Positions 35,802 to 43,725 of a stretch of 64,000 nucleotides of DNA are shown one piece after another. The notes under the pieces are model-generated. The model worked only from the letters and a program-made list of their open reading frames with translations, did not search any database and was not told the origin of the DNA. The first letter of the stretch is position 1; every line of letters begins with the position of its first letter. The position numbers and the translations under genes are program-made. Origin of the DNA: Acidovorax kalamii (GTDB lineage Bacteria > Pseudomonadota > Gammaproteobacteria > Burkholderiales > Burkholderiaceae_C); NCBI RefSeq assembly GCF_002245625.1, contig NZ_NOIG01000008.1, positions 434,001 to 498,000 on the forward strand, read 5' to 3'.

Positions 35802-36272
35802 CTAGTTCGAAATGATTTTCACCGCATGCAGTGCCTGCGTGGTGTTGAACTTCACCCGGATGGACTTGGCGGGCACGCCTTGCTTGACCAGTTCGTTGCG
35901 CACGGCCATGGCACGCATCAATGCGATCTCACGGGCATCTACCGGTGCGTCTTTGCGGTGGCAGTAGCCGGTGATCTCCAAGCGTTCTGTGGGCTCGCGG
36001 GTGGCGGCCAGGCGGGTCAAGATGGCCTGTGTCTCGGGCGACAGCTTGACTTGGGTAGCTTTGAACTGGGCCACCATGCCATCCTCAGGCAGGCGCGGCT
36101 CCTCCGGCACCGGTGCGGGCGCGGGTTCAGCCGGGGGGGGAGGGGCAACGGGGGTGGGCGCGGCAGCCACTTCGGGCTCGGGCGGCGGGGGCGGAGTGTC
36201 GGCACAACCTGCAAGCAGCAGTGCGGCGGCGGTCAGCAAACCAACGGGGGCGAAGCGTGTGTGAAAGAGCAT
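35802..36272 (-). CDS. OmpA-like domain lipoprotein
   Basis: Lipoprotein of 156 residues. The signal peptide ends LLLAGC (lipobox, Cys20 when started at 36272). A Pro/Ala/Glu linker of about 40 residues follows, then an OmpA-like domain (RLEITGYCHRKDAP, IALMRAMAVRNELVKQGV, KSIRVKF). The usual peptidoglycan-binding GHTD/GYTD motif is changed to GYCHRKD, so binding may be altered. The start at 36272 is preferred because AAGGGA lies 7-8 bp upstream; an ATG at 36278 is also possible. It shares strand and neighbourhood with the amidase-type gene and may help anchor or protect the cell wall, but this is inferred. Confidence 0.78.
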   Translation of the reverse strand: MLFHTRFAPVGLLTAAALLLAGCADTPPPPPEPEVAAAPTPVAPPPPAEPAPAPVPEEPRLPEDGMVAQFKATQVKLSPETQAILTRLAATREPTERLEITGYCHRKDAPVDAREIALMRAMAVRNELVKQGVPAKSIRVKFNTTQALHAVKIISN

Positions 36273-36433
36273 GGACATCCCTTGGGGTAGAACAATGGTG
36301 ATGGAAAACACGTGTGTTGAAACGACGACTTTTGGCGCCTGGAACTGAGCAGCAAGTCCTTGCCAACTGGTGCGGAGATCCTCAGAGGGCCACTGGCGCG
36401 GCGGCCTGCGACCGGCGGGACTCATTTCGCGGC

Positions 36434-36454
36434 CAGCCAGATAGCGACTGGCTG
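36434..36454. promoter_or_regulatory. Hairpin downstream of the amidase-type gene
   Basis: CAGCCAG, 7-nt loop, CTGGCTG: perfect 7-bp stem without a T-run in the gap between the amidase-type gene and the lipoprotein gene. It may stabilise the upstream mRNA or weakly end it. Confidence 0.35.
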
Positions 36455-36548
36455 AGGCGTCACCTTTGTGGCGCAAATCCCGCCACAGAAGATCGAAGAC
36501 GAGACTGGGTGCTGTGGCAGTGCCAGAGCCGCACAGCGGCCCTGTCCG

Positions 36549-37049
36549 CTATTGCACCAGTTGCCAGAAGGTGACCTGCGCGAATTTGGCGTCGTTGGCC
36601 CAAGGGTCCCAGATGGTTTTGTCCCCCCGGCTTTTGGCACCTGGCCACGAGCCCAATGAGGTGGACATGGCCGGTGCGTAACTGCCCCGTGTGCGCAGGG
36701 TCTCCGCTCTGCCGTCGCGGGTATAGCTGTAGCCGCCCGCCGTCGTGTCGGGCCCAGGGTAGACAACGATCACGTGCCCGTTGGTGGCCTCTGACTTGCC
36801 GCCCACCACCAGCGCACCTTCGCGCGCCAGGCGGCCCACCTGTCCTGCCGGGACGATCTTCCAGTGCGCCTGCCCGCGCATGTGCTCGACCAGTGCGTTG
36901 GCGCTCATCCATGCCTGGTTGGGCAGGTATTGCTTGATCACATGCCAGACGGCATGGCTGCATGAGTTGGGATACAGCGCATAGGCAGCATCGCAAGCCT
37001 GCTTGAGCTTGCTGACGGACTGCGTGGTTTCGGCTACGTCTGTGGGCAC
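36549..37049 (-). CDS. Candidate type VI cargo effector, papain-fold peptidoglycan amidase
   Basis: Protein of 166 residues with no signal peptide. PNSCSHAVWHVIKQY places Cys30 at the start of a helix, and TNGHVIVVYPG places His92 at the start of a strand: the Cys-His arrangement of NlpC/P60 and CHAP cell-wall hydrolases and of Tae-type effectors. A third catalytic residue is not certain. GALVVGGK before the His is also typical. The start is GTG at 37049 with AGGACA upstream, overlapping the end of the secreted-protein gene by 16 bp. A cytoplasmic wall hydrolase paired with an exported partner fits a type VI effector-immunity pair. I do not recognise a named Tae family. Confidence 0.62.
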   Translation of the reverse strand: MPTDVAETTQSVSKLKQACDAAYALYPNSCSHAVWHVIKQYLPNQAWMSANALVEHMRGQAHWKIVPAGQVGRLAREGALVVGGKSEATNGHVIVVYPGPDTTAGGYSYTRDGRAETLRTRGSYAPAMSTSLGSWPGAKSRGDKTIWDPWANDAKFAQVTFWQLVQ

Positions 37050-37594
37050 GAGGTCTTGTCCTGTGAAGGGTTGGTGTTCTTGGGGGTATAGGTCCCCTTG
37101 CGAGGATTCCAGTGCAGGCTGGGCAGCGTGGAGTCACCGCCCACGGCAGGGGACTGCACCTTCAGGCGCAGTTCGTGCGGGACACCGCGCTGCCATCGCC
37201 CGGCGCTGATGGTCAACTCCTGCGGGGGATCGACTGGGAAGAGGTGCGGGATGCGGCCCAGGCAGCGGCCCGTTGCGTCAACGAGCATGGGCAGAGGAAA
37301 GTCGCGCCACGGCGCATCAGCGGGCAAGGTTTTGTAATAGTCGTCGGTGAACACGCTGAGCAGGCGCACACTGGCAGCAACCGGCACAGCCTTGGAAGGG
37401 GGCTGCTGTGCGATGGCACAAATACGCACTGCGGCACGGTAGGGCTCCATGTCGGCAGGCAGACCCACGCTGCGGTCCACCGGCACGCACAAGGCTGGTG
37501 GGATGTTCACAAAGTCATGGGCTTGAGCAGCGCAGGCGGCGACAAGAAATGACGCAGCGGCAAAGCACGCTCGCCATTCAGCGAAAGCAGACAT
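37034..37594 (-). CDS. Secreted periplasmic protein, candidate immunity partner of the amidase-type effector
   Basis: Protein of 186 residues; residues 1-25 are a signal peptide (SFLVAACAAQA) giving a mature start HDFVNIPPALC. Several cysteines (PALCVPVD, VRICAIAQQ, GRCLGR) suit disulfides in the periplasm. I recognise no family. The ATG at 37594 has GGGAGG upstream. Its 3' end overlaps the GTG of the amidase-type gene, so both are made from one mRNA with the exported protein first, a logical order for protection before toxin production. Immunity is inferred from context. Confidence 0.6.
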   Translation of the reverse strand: MSAFAEWRACFAAASFLVAACAAQAHDFVNIPPALCVPVDRSVGLPADMEPYRAAVRICAIAQQPPSKAVPVAASVRLLSVFTDDYYKTLPADAPWRDFPLPMLVDATGRCLGRIPHLFPVDPPQELTISAGRWQRGVPHELRLKVQSPAVGGDSTLPSLHWNPRKGTYTPKNTNPSQDKTSCPQT

Positions 37595-37865
37595 GAAGAG
37601 GGGCCTCCCAAACAGCAGAAGATGCGGCCGAGTGGTCTCTGCCACTCTGAAACGACGCCGAGTGTCGCCGGTGTTTTCTGCTGTTTTGACGTCAATGCGT
37701 CTGTAGGCAACTGCTTGATTCAGCTTTCACAAATGCCTACATGGCGCATCAATTGGTAACGCCGGGCATGCGTCCGAAGCGTGATGAGATCCGACAAGCC
37801 AACCGTCGTGTGTTACGGCACGGCGCAGTGGACGGTGCTGCCCGCACCGACCCCAGGTTGCAGGC

Positions 37866-38351
37866 TCAGGCCAACGCCGCCTCAATATCCCCCGCCAGCT
37901 TCTTCGGCGCATCCTGCGGCGCATAGCGGCGGATCACCTGGCCGTCCTTGCCGACCAGGAACTTGGTGAAGTTCCACTTGATGGCCTTGCTGCCCAGCAG
38001 GCCGGGGGCCTCGGCGGTGAGCCATTGATAGAGAGGAGAGGCATTGGCGCCGTTCACGTCGATCTTGGCCATCATCGGGAAGCTCACGCCGTAGTTGAGC
38101 TGGCAAAAGCTGGCGATTTCGTCGTTGCTGCCGGGGTCCTGGGCGCCGAACTGGTTGCAGGGGAAGCCCAGCACGACAAGGCCCTGGTCGGCGTATTGCT
38201 TGTGCAGCTCTTCCAGCCCGCCGAACTGGGGGGTGAAGCCGCAGGCGCTGGCGGTGTTCACGATGAGCAATACCTTGCCCCGGTATTGCGACAGGGGCAC
38301 GGACTGGCCGTTGATCTGCAGGGCTTCAAAGTCGTAGATGCTGGTGGGCAT
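37866..38351 (-). CDS. Glutathione peroxidase family protein
   Basis: Thiol peroxidase of the glutathione peroxidase fold, 161 residues. NTASACGFTPQFGGLE holds the peroxidatic Cys (in place of selenocysteine), GFPCNQFGAQ the second motif and WNFTKFLV the Trp/Asn motif, so the Cys-Gln-Trp-Asn tetrad is complete. It reduces hydrogen peroxide or lipid peroxides in the cytoplasm, probably with thioredoxin or glutathione. GGAGAA precedes the ATG. The 271-bp gap before it (37595-37865) holds no gene I can support. Confidence 0.95.
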   Translation of the reverse strand: MPTSIYDFEALQINGQSVPLSQYRGKVLLIVNTASACGFTPQFGGLEELHKQYADQGLVVLGFPCNQFGAQDPGSNDEIASFCQLNYGVSFPMMAKIDVNGANASPLYQWLTAEAPGLLGSKAIKWNFTKFLVGKDGQVIRRYAPQDAPKKLAGDIEAALA

Positions 38352-38418
38352 GCGGGTTCTCCGGGTGGGGATGACGGGCCATCGTAGCCCCAGCCGCCCA
38401 TGCCTGTGCACACGCGGG

Positions 38419-39315
38419 TCAATGACCCGCAGCACCCGGGCGGCGGAACTGCAGCGCCGCCAGCAGCGAGGCCAACAGGATCAGCGCGCCGCCCAGCACG
38501 GTGCGCGTGTTCAGCGTGGATGCGCCCAGCAGGGCCGAGGACACGCTGGCAAACATCACCTCCGACAGCATCACCAGCGCCGTGGTGCCCGCCGCCAGGC
38601 GGGCGGCGCCGAACTGCAGCGCCCAGTTGCCCAACATCAGCACGCCGGCCAGCAGAAGACCGGTGGTGAGCCAGGTGGCGTTCACGGCCGGGAACGGTTC
38701 CACCACGCCCACCTGCAGCCCCACGCAGGCCACGGCCAGCGCCATCAGCATGCAGCCGCCAAACATGGTGAACATGCGCGCGGGCCCTGGCACGGCGTGC
38801 AGGCGGCGCAGCGTGACGTTGGTGAGCGCAAACATGAAGCCGCCCAGCAGCGCCAGCCCATCGGCCAGCGACAGGTTCTGCAGCAGGCGCGATGCGGGCG
38901 CGCCCTCGGGCAGCAGCACCAGCACCACGCCCGTGAAGGCCAGCGCCAGGCGCAGCAGCGCCGCCGGGGTGGGGCGCTCGCCCAGCACCTTCCAGGCCAG
39001 CAGCACGGCCCAGGCGGGCATCAGATAGAACAGCAGGATCACGCGCACCACGTCGCCGATGGTCACAGCCCAGTTGAAGGCCACATTGTTCAGCCCCGAG
39101 GCCAGCGCCAACAGCCACAGCTCGGGGTGCTGGCGCACCTGGGTCCAGAGCGTGGGCCGCCAGGCCAGCAGCGCCAGCAGCACCACCGCATACATGAACG
39201 CCGTGGCCCACAGCGGGTGCAGCCCCGCCTGGTGCATGTGCTGGAACGGCCACCACGCCAGCCCCCAGACAAAGGCGTTGAACAGCAGGGTGGCGAAGGG
39301 CAGGGGCGATTGCAT
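38419..39315 (-). CDS. DMT superfamily (EamA) transporter
   Basis: Inner-membrane protein of 298 residues with ten predicted helices in two EamA repeats (FNAFVWGLAWWPFQHM in the first, LADGLALLGGFMFALTNV in the second). The substrate cannot be told from sequence; family members export amino acids or other metabolites. The gene ends 67 bp from the glutathione peroxidase start on the same strand, so they may be cotranscribed. Confidence 0.9.
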   Translation of the reverse strand: MQSPLPFATLLFNAFVWGLAWWPFQHMHQAGLHPLWATAFMYAVVLLALLAWRPTLWTQVRQHPELWLLALASGLNNVAFNWAVTIGDVVRVILLFYLMPAWAVLLAWKVLGERPTPAALLRLALAFTGVVLVLLPEGAPASRLLQNLSLADGLALLGGFMFALTNVTLRRLHAVPGPARMFTMFGGCMLMALAVACVGLQVGVVEPFPAVNATWLTTGLLLAGVLMLGNWALQFGAARLAAGTTALVMLSEVMFASVSSALLGASTLNTRTVLGGALILLASLLAALQFRRPGAAGH

Positions 39316-39380
39316 TGAAGAAAAAATGGCCGCTACCGCGTAACAGGTAAGCGCTGATAGCTATGAAAATGATAGTAAAT
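39314..39380 (-). repeat. Family A dispersed repeat, copy 6 (fullest left end)
   Basis: Read on the minus strand: ACTATCATTTTCATAGCTAT, CAGCGCTTACCTGTTACG, CGGTAGCGGCC, ATTTTTTCTTC. It shows the whole element, including the ACTATCATTTT left end also present at 12995-13018. It abuts the start of the DMT gene. Confidence 0.82.
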
Positions 39381-39420
39381 GGCGCAGCGCCAGAAACTGG
39401 CACACCGTCCTGCCAGCGCA

Positions 39421-39500
39421 CCCGTGGAACTGGCTCTGCCAAGCCACCGGGTGCGTCCCCCCTCGGGGGAAGGCGCCGCAGGCGACTCAGGGGGGCTCAG
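39421..39500 (-). repeat. Family B gene-end repeat, copy 2
   Basis: Read on the minus strand: GAGCCCCCCTGAGTCGCC, GGCGCCTTCCCCCG, GGGGGGACGCACC, GGTGGCTTGGC, GCCAGTTCCACGGG. It covers the stop codon of lplT (TGA within CACTGAGCC) and shares the CTTGGC..GCCAGTT tail with copy 3. Confidence 0.8.
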
Positions 39501-40801
39501 TGATGCGTGTCGTGCCGCGCAATGTGCAGCAGATGCTCCACTTCGTCGTGGTGCTGCACGCAGTTGTTCTGGTGCCAGCGCTGGATCAGCCACATCACGC
39601 CCGCCACCACCAGCCCGAAGGCCGTGATGGCGCCGAACACTGACAGGCCGAACTTGAGCGACAGGCTGTAGAACGCGCCCAGCGCCAGGATGCAGGCCTG
39701 CTCATTGAAGTTCTGCACGGCAATGGAGCGGCCTGCGCCCATGAGATTGTGGCCCCGGTGCTGCAGCAGCGCGTTCATGGGCACGACCAGGTAGCCGCCC
39801 AGGCCGCCCAGGATGATGAGGAAGGGGATGGCTACCCAGATGTTGCTGATGAACACCATCAGGATCAGCAGCAGCCCCATGGCAATGCCCAGCGGGATCA
39901 CCTTGGTGGCCATGTCCAGGCGCATGCGCATCGAGGCCACCACGGCGCCCACGGCCGTACCGATGGCCACCACGCCCGTGAGGGCCGAGGCCTGCGTGGT
40001 GTTGTAGCCCAGCGCCACGGCGGCCCAGGCCAGCACGATGAACTTGAGGTTGCCGCCCGCGCCCCAGAACAGCGTGGTGGTGGACAGCGAGATCTGGCCC
40101 AGCTTGTCGCGCCACAGGCGGCTGTTGCAGGCCCAGAAGTCGGGCAGCAGGCTCAATGTGTTGGAGACGATGCTGCGCGCAGGGTCGGCACGCAGCGGGC
40201 GCATTTCCACGCCGGTGTGCGGGATGCGGGTGTTGAACCAGGCGGCCACGGCATACACCACGATCAGCGCGGCAATCGCAGACTCGGCGGGCGTGTCCAC
40301 GCCGGTGTTGATCATCGGGATGTCGATGCCCAGCAGCAGGGCCGACATGTGCTGCCCCACCAGCTGGCCGCCCAGCAGCACGCCCAGGATGATGGAGGCA
40401 ATGGTGAGCCCCTCGATCCAGCCGTTGGCCTTGACCAGCTGCGACGCGGGCAGCAACTCGGTAAGGATGCCGTACTTGGCGGGCGAGTAGGCCGCCGCGC
40501 CCAGGCCCACCACCGCGTAGGCAATCAGCGGGTGCGAGCCGAACAGCATCATCAGGCAGCCCACCACCTTGATGGCATTGCTGATGAACATCACCTTGCC
40601 CTTGGGCAGCGCATCGGCAAAGGCCCCGACAAAGGGCGCGAGCACCACATAGAACAGCGCAAACATGGGCACCAGGGCGGCGCGCTGCCATTCGGGGGCG
40701 CCCTCAGAGCGCAGGAGTTCCACGGCGGCCACGAAAAGTGCGTTGTCGGCCAGCGAGCTGAAAAACTGCGCCGACATGATGGTGTAGAAACCGCGCTTCA
40801 T
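39497..40801 (-). CDS. lplT: Lysophospholipid transporter LplT
   Basis: MFS-type inner-membrane flippase of 434 residues with about 11-12 helices. MSAQFFSSLADNALFVAAVE at the N-terminus is the LplT signature; PLRADPARSIVSNTLSLLPD lies in the central loop. LplT returns lysophospholipids from the periplasm for re-acylation. No fused acyltransferase domain is present. It diverges from alr across 156 bp. Confidence 0.93.
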   Translation of the reverse strand: MKRGFYTIMSAQFFSSLADNALFVAAVELLRSEGAPEWQRAALVPMFALFYVVLAPFVGAFADALPKGKVMFISNAIKVVGCLMMLFGSHPLIAYAVVGLGAAAYSPAKYGILTELLPASQLVKANGWIEGLTIASIILGVLLGGQLVGQHMSALLLGIDIPMINTGVDTPAESAIAALIVVYAVAAWFNTRIPHTGVEMRPLRADPARSIVSNTLSLLPDFWACNSRLWRDKLGQISLSTTTLFWGAGGNLKFIVLAWAAVALGYNTTQASALTGVVAIGTAVGAVVASMRMRLDMATKVIPLGIAMGLLLILMVFISNIWVAIPFLIILGGLGGYLVVPMNALLQHRGHNLMGAGRSIAVQNFNEQACILALGAFYSLSLKFGLSVFGAITAFGLVVAGVMWLIQRWHQNNCVQHHDEVEHLLHIARHDTHH

Positions 40802-40957
40802 CGAATGGCTGGTGGTGCATCAGTTGGGCTGATGCACTGTTAATTGTGAGTAACCGTAGCAGGAGACAGGCGGTTATATCACGCGGATAAACGGCTGCAG
40901 TGCCAGAATCCTGCAGGTATTCCCCGGTAGATTTCCCCGCCCCAACTGCTTCGTTCC

Positions 40958-42073
40958 ATGCCCCGTCCCATCACCGCCACCATCCACACCGCCGCTTTGC
41001 ACAACAACCTTGCGCGCGTGCGCCAGTCGGTGCCCGACGCCAAGGTGTGGGCGGTGGTCAAGGCCAACGCCTATGGCCACGGCATCGAGCGCGTGTTTGA
41101 GGGCCTGCGCGGCGCCGACGGTTTTGCGCTGCTGGACCTGGCCGAAGCCGAACGCGTGCGCCACCTGGGCTGGCGCGGGCCCATCCTGCTGCTCGAAGGC
41201 GTGTTCGAGCCGCGCGACCTGGAGCTGTGCTCGCGCCTGGGCCTGTGGCATGCGGTGCACTGCGACGAGCAGATCGACATGCTGGCCGCGCACAAGACGC
41301 AGGTGCCGCACCGGGTGTTCCTCAAGATGAATTCAGGCATGAACCGCCTGGGCTTCGCGCCCGAGCGCTACCGCGCCGCGTGGGCCCGGCTCAATGCGCT
41401 GCCGCAGGTGGACGAGATTTCGTTCATGACCCACTTCAGCGACGCCGACGGCCCGCGTGGCATTGCGCACCAGATGGCCGCCTTCAACGCCGCCGCGCAG
41501 GACCTGCCCGGCGAGCGCAGCCTGAGCAACAGCGCCGCCACGCTGCGCCACGCGCAGGATGCGGGCGTGCGTGCCGACTGGGTGCGCGCGGGCATCGTGG
41601 TGTACGGCAGCGCCCCCGACTTCCCAGAGCACAACGCCAGCCACTGGGGGTTGCAACCCACCATGACGCTGTCCACACGCCTCATTGCCACCCAGCAGCT
41701 GCAGGCCGGCGACACCGTGGGTTACGGATCGCGCTTCACGGCCGACGGCCCGCTCACCATCGGCATCGCCGCCTGTGGCTACGCAGACGGCTACCCGCGC
41801 CACTGCGACACCGGCACGCCGGTGCTGGTGAACGGTGTGCGCACGCGCCTGGTGGGGCGGGTGAGCATGGACATGGTGACCGTGGACCTTACGCCGTTGC
41901 AGCAGGCCGGTGTGGACGTGGGCTTTGGCAGCGAAGTCACGCTGTGGGGCCGGGCCAGCAACGGTGTGGCGTTGTCCATCGACGAGGTGGCGCAGGCGGC
42001 AGGTACCGTGGGCTACGAGCTGATGTGTGCACTGGCGCAGCGCGTGCCGGTGGTGGTGGACGGCGTGGCCTGA
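40958..42073 (+). CDS. alr: Alanine racemase
   Basis: PLP-dependent alanine racemase of 371 residues, making D-alanine for peptidoglycan. The PLP-binding Lys35 is in [20 protein letters not shown] carries the second catalytic base Tyr; [13 protein letters not shown] is the conserved C-terminal motif. Length is normal. It pairs with lplT upstream on the other strand. Confidence 0.97.
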   Translation: MPRPITATIHTAALHNNLARVRQSVPDAKVWAVVKANAYGHGIERVFEGLRGADGFALLDLAEAERVRHLGWRGPILLLEGVFEPRDLELCSRLGLWHAVHCDEQIDMLAAHKTQVPHRVFLKMNSGMNRLGFAPERYRAAWARLNALPQVDEISFMTHFSDADGPRGIAHQMAAFNAAAQDLPGERSLSNSAATLRHAQDAGVRADWVRAGIVVYGSAPDFPEHNASHWGLQPTMTLSTRLIATQQLQAGDTVGYGSRFTADGPLTIGIAACGYADGYPRHCDTGTPVLVNGVRTRLVGRVSMDMVTVDLTPLQQAGVDVGFGSEVTLWGRASNGVALSIDEVAQAAGTVGYELMCALAQRVPVVVDGVA

Positions 42074-42199
42074 CGCCAACGCCTGCGGCAGCGGTTCGCG
42101 CAGAAGTTCACGCAGCGGGGGCCGACTGCGCGAAGGGTGGCTTGAAACTGGTGTGAAATGGCGCCGTCTGTTTGCCACCACGCGCAGCGCGCTCCTTCC

Positions 42200-43069
42200 A
42201 TGGCCACACCCCGCAGCAACTCCTCTGCCTCCAAGAAAAAAAGCAGCTCCACCTGGCGCTCGGTGCGCATGCCGCACCATGGTGCGGTGGCGCGCACCCT
42301 GCAGCAGCGCTACAGCCTGCGCTGGCACGGGTTGCTGATCGGCAGCTTCACGCTGCTGCTGATGTGGGCCACCTCGCACCTGCAGATGGTGCTGGGCGTG
42401 GATTCGCTGGCGCTGCGGTATCTGGTCACGCTGTCGGTGGGCTACATCGGCTATCTGCTGGTGCTGCGCGCGTGGGCGGCGCGGCTGGTGCGTCGGGACG
42501 GGTCGTCGGGCGACGGCAGCAGTGTGGAATTGCCCGACATCTCCTGGCCCAGCGGCAACGGCCCTTCCGGGGGCGGCCAGGTGCCCCTGCCGCGCACCGG
42601 TGGGGGCGACTTTGGTGGCGGTGGCGCCTCGGGGGACTTTGCGGGCGGGTGGACGCAAGGCCTGTCCAGCGGGGGCTCCAGCAGCGACTCCAGTGTGCTG
42701 GGCGACATTGCCGGGGGCGCGGCCGATGCGCTGGGCAGCGCCGACGAGGGCGCGGTGGTGGTCGTGCCCGTGGTGGCCATCTTTCTCATCGGCGCGGCGC
42801 TGATCCTGGGTGCGGGCTCGCTCGCCATGCTGTTCTTTGGCTGGGATGTGCTGCTCACCGTGGCGGTGGAGATTGCCTTCTCGGTGGCCACGGCCCGCGC
42901 CGCCGTGGGGGTGGAGCGCGAGGGCTGGCTCAGCGCCGCCGTGCGGCTGACCTGGAAGCCGCTGCTCGGCGCGCTGGTCTGCGCCGTGCTGCTGGGTGCC
43001 ACCATCGACCACTTCCTGCCCCATGTGCATTCGCTGCCCGAGGCGTTGCGGGTGATCCAGGGGCGCTGA
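42200..43069 (+). CDS. Membrane protein of unknown function with Gly/Ser-rich loop
   Basis: Protein of 289 residues I do not recognise. Residues 1-20 are basic and Ser/Lys-rich, two helices follow at about 48-68 and 76-95, then a ~90-residue linker very rich in Gly, Ser, Asp and Pro (GGGDFGGGGASGDFAGG), then three hydrophobic segments from about residue 190. The linker reads like a mobile loop and is acidic. The ATG at 42200 is preferred to one 14 codons upstream, though neither has a strong ribosome site. It lies between alr and a MarR gene and ends at a family A repeat. Confidence 0.72.
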   Translation: MATPRSNSSASKKKSSSTWRSVRMPHHGAVARTLQQRYSLRWHGLLIGSFTLLLMWATSHLQMVLGVDSLALRYLVTLSVGYIGYLLVLRAWAARLVRRDGSSGDGSSVELPDISWPSGNGPSGGGQVPLPRTGGGDFGGGGASGDFAGGWTQGLSSGGSSSDSSVLGDIAGGAADALGSADEGAVVVVPVVAIFLIGAALILGAGSLAMLFFGWDVLLTVAVEIAFSVATARAAVGVEREGWLSAAVRLTWKPLLGALVCAVLLGATIDHFLPHVHSLPEALRVIQGR

Positions 43070-43070
43070 T

Positions 43071-43136
43071 TTGCTCTTCATTTGATAGCTGCCGGGGCAT
43101 ATTGCACTGGCGCTTGGGGCAAAAATCCCTTCAAAA
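43071..43136 (+). repeat. Family A dispersed repeat, copy 7 (diverged)
   Basis: TTTGATAGCTGCCGGGGCA, then GCGCTTGGGGC and AAAAATCCCTTC. The left and right ends fit family A; the middle is diverged. It fills the gap between two convergent genes. Confidence 0.6.
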
Positions 43137-43162
43137 GCGTCGGACGCGTCTCCGCGGTGCCC

Positions 43163-43654
43163 CTAGCGCGAGGACCGGCCCCTGCCGTGGCCGCAGTCCT
43201 CGCCAGTCTCCAGCGGCGGCAGCGCATCCAGGTTGGCCCGCACCCGCGCCACCAGCGCCAGCAGCTGCGCCTGGGTGGCGTCGTCGCAGCCCGCCAGCAC
43301 CTGGGCCGACAGGGTCTGCCGCGCGGTCTGCAGCGCCTGGTACAGCGCCTGGCCCTCGGCGCTCAGCGTGAGGCACAGGCTGCGCCGGTCCTCGGCGTGC
43401 GGCTGGCGCTCCAGCCAGCCCTTGTCCTGCAGCAGGCCCAACATGCGCGCTACCTGGGCCTTGTCGGCGCCACTGTGGCGCACCAGCTCTTTCTGCGTGG
43501 CGCCGGGGTGGCGCCCAATGAAGTTCAGCGCGCGCACCTCGTTGAAGGTCAGGTCCGGATGCACGGAGGTCATCGCGCGCACCATGCGCGCCCGGTAGGC
43601 ATGCATCAGGTCGTGCAGGGCTTCAAACACATCGGGGCGGGCGCGTGGGGGCAT
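43163..43654 (-). CDS. MarR family regulator of the siderophore-interacting protein gene
   Basis: Winged-helix MarR protein of 163 residues. QKELVRHSGADKAQVARML is the recognition region and ERQPHAEDRRSLCLTLS the wing with D-x-R. The ATG at 43654 is used; a TTG nine codons upstream would place the start inside the palindrome at 43668-43682. The gene diverges from the siderophore-interacting protein gene, and two near-identical palindromes fill the gap, so it very likely represses both genes. Confidence 0.88.
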   Translation of the reverse strand: MPPRARPDVFEALHDLMHAYRARMVRAMTSVHPDLTFNEVRALNFIGRHPGATQKELVRHSGADKAQVARMLGLLQDKGWLERQPHAEDRRSLCLTLSAEGQALYQALQTARQTLSAQVLAGCDDATQAQLLALVARVRANLDALPPLETGEDCGHGRGRSSR

Positions 43655-43667
43655 GGCGTGGCTATCT

Positions 43668-43682
43668 GTTGACAAAGTCAAC
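43668..43682. promoter_or_regulatory. MarR-type operator 1
   Basis: GTTGACAAAGTCAAC is a perfect 6-3-6 inverted repeat. It covers the -35 hexamer of the rightward promoter. Confidence 0.8.
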
Positions 43683-43697
43683 TGAATGGCGGATGAT
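43669..43697 (+). promoter_or_regulatory. Promoter of the siderophore-interacting protein gene
   Basis: TTGACA (43669-43674) and GATGAT (43692-43697) are 17 bp apart. The -35 lies in operator 1, and transcription would begin inside operator 2. Confidence 0.6.
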
Positions 43698-43700
43698 TTG

Positions 43701-43715
43701 GTTGATTAAATCAAC
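43701..43715. promoter_or_regulatory. MarR-type operator 2
   Basis: GTTGATTAAATCAAC is a perfect 6-3-6 inverted repeat, 33 bp centre to centre from operator 1 (about three helical turns). Confidence 0.8.
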
Positions 43716-43725
43716 ATTTTACGCC

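Noticed and set aside
37646..37865. Small open frames between the secreted protein gene and the glutathione peroxidase gene
   Set aside because: About 60 codons each on both strands, without ribosome sites or recognisable motifs.
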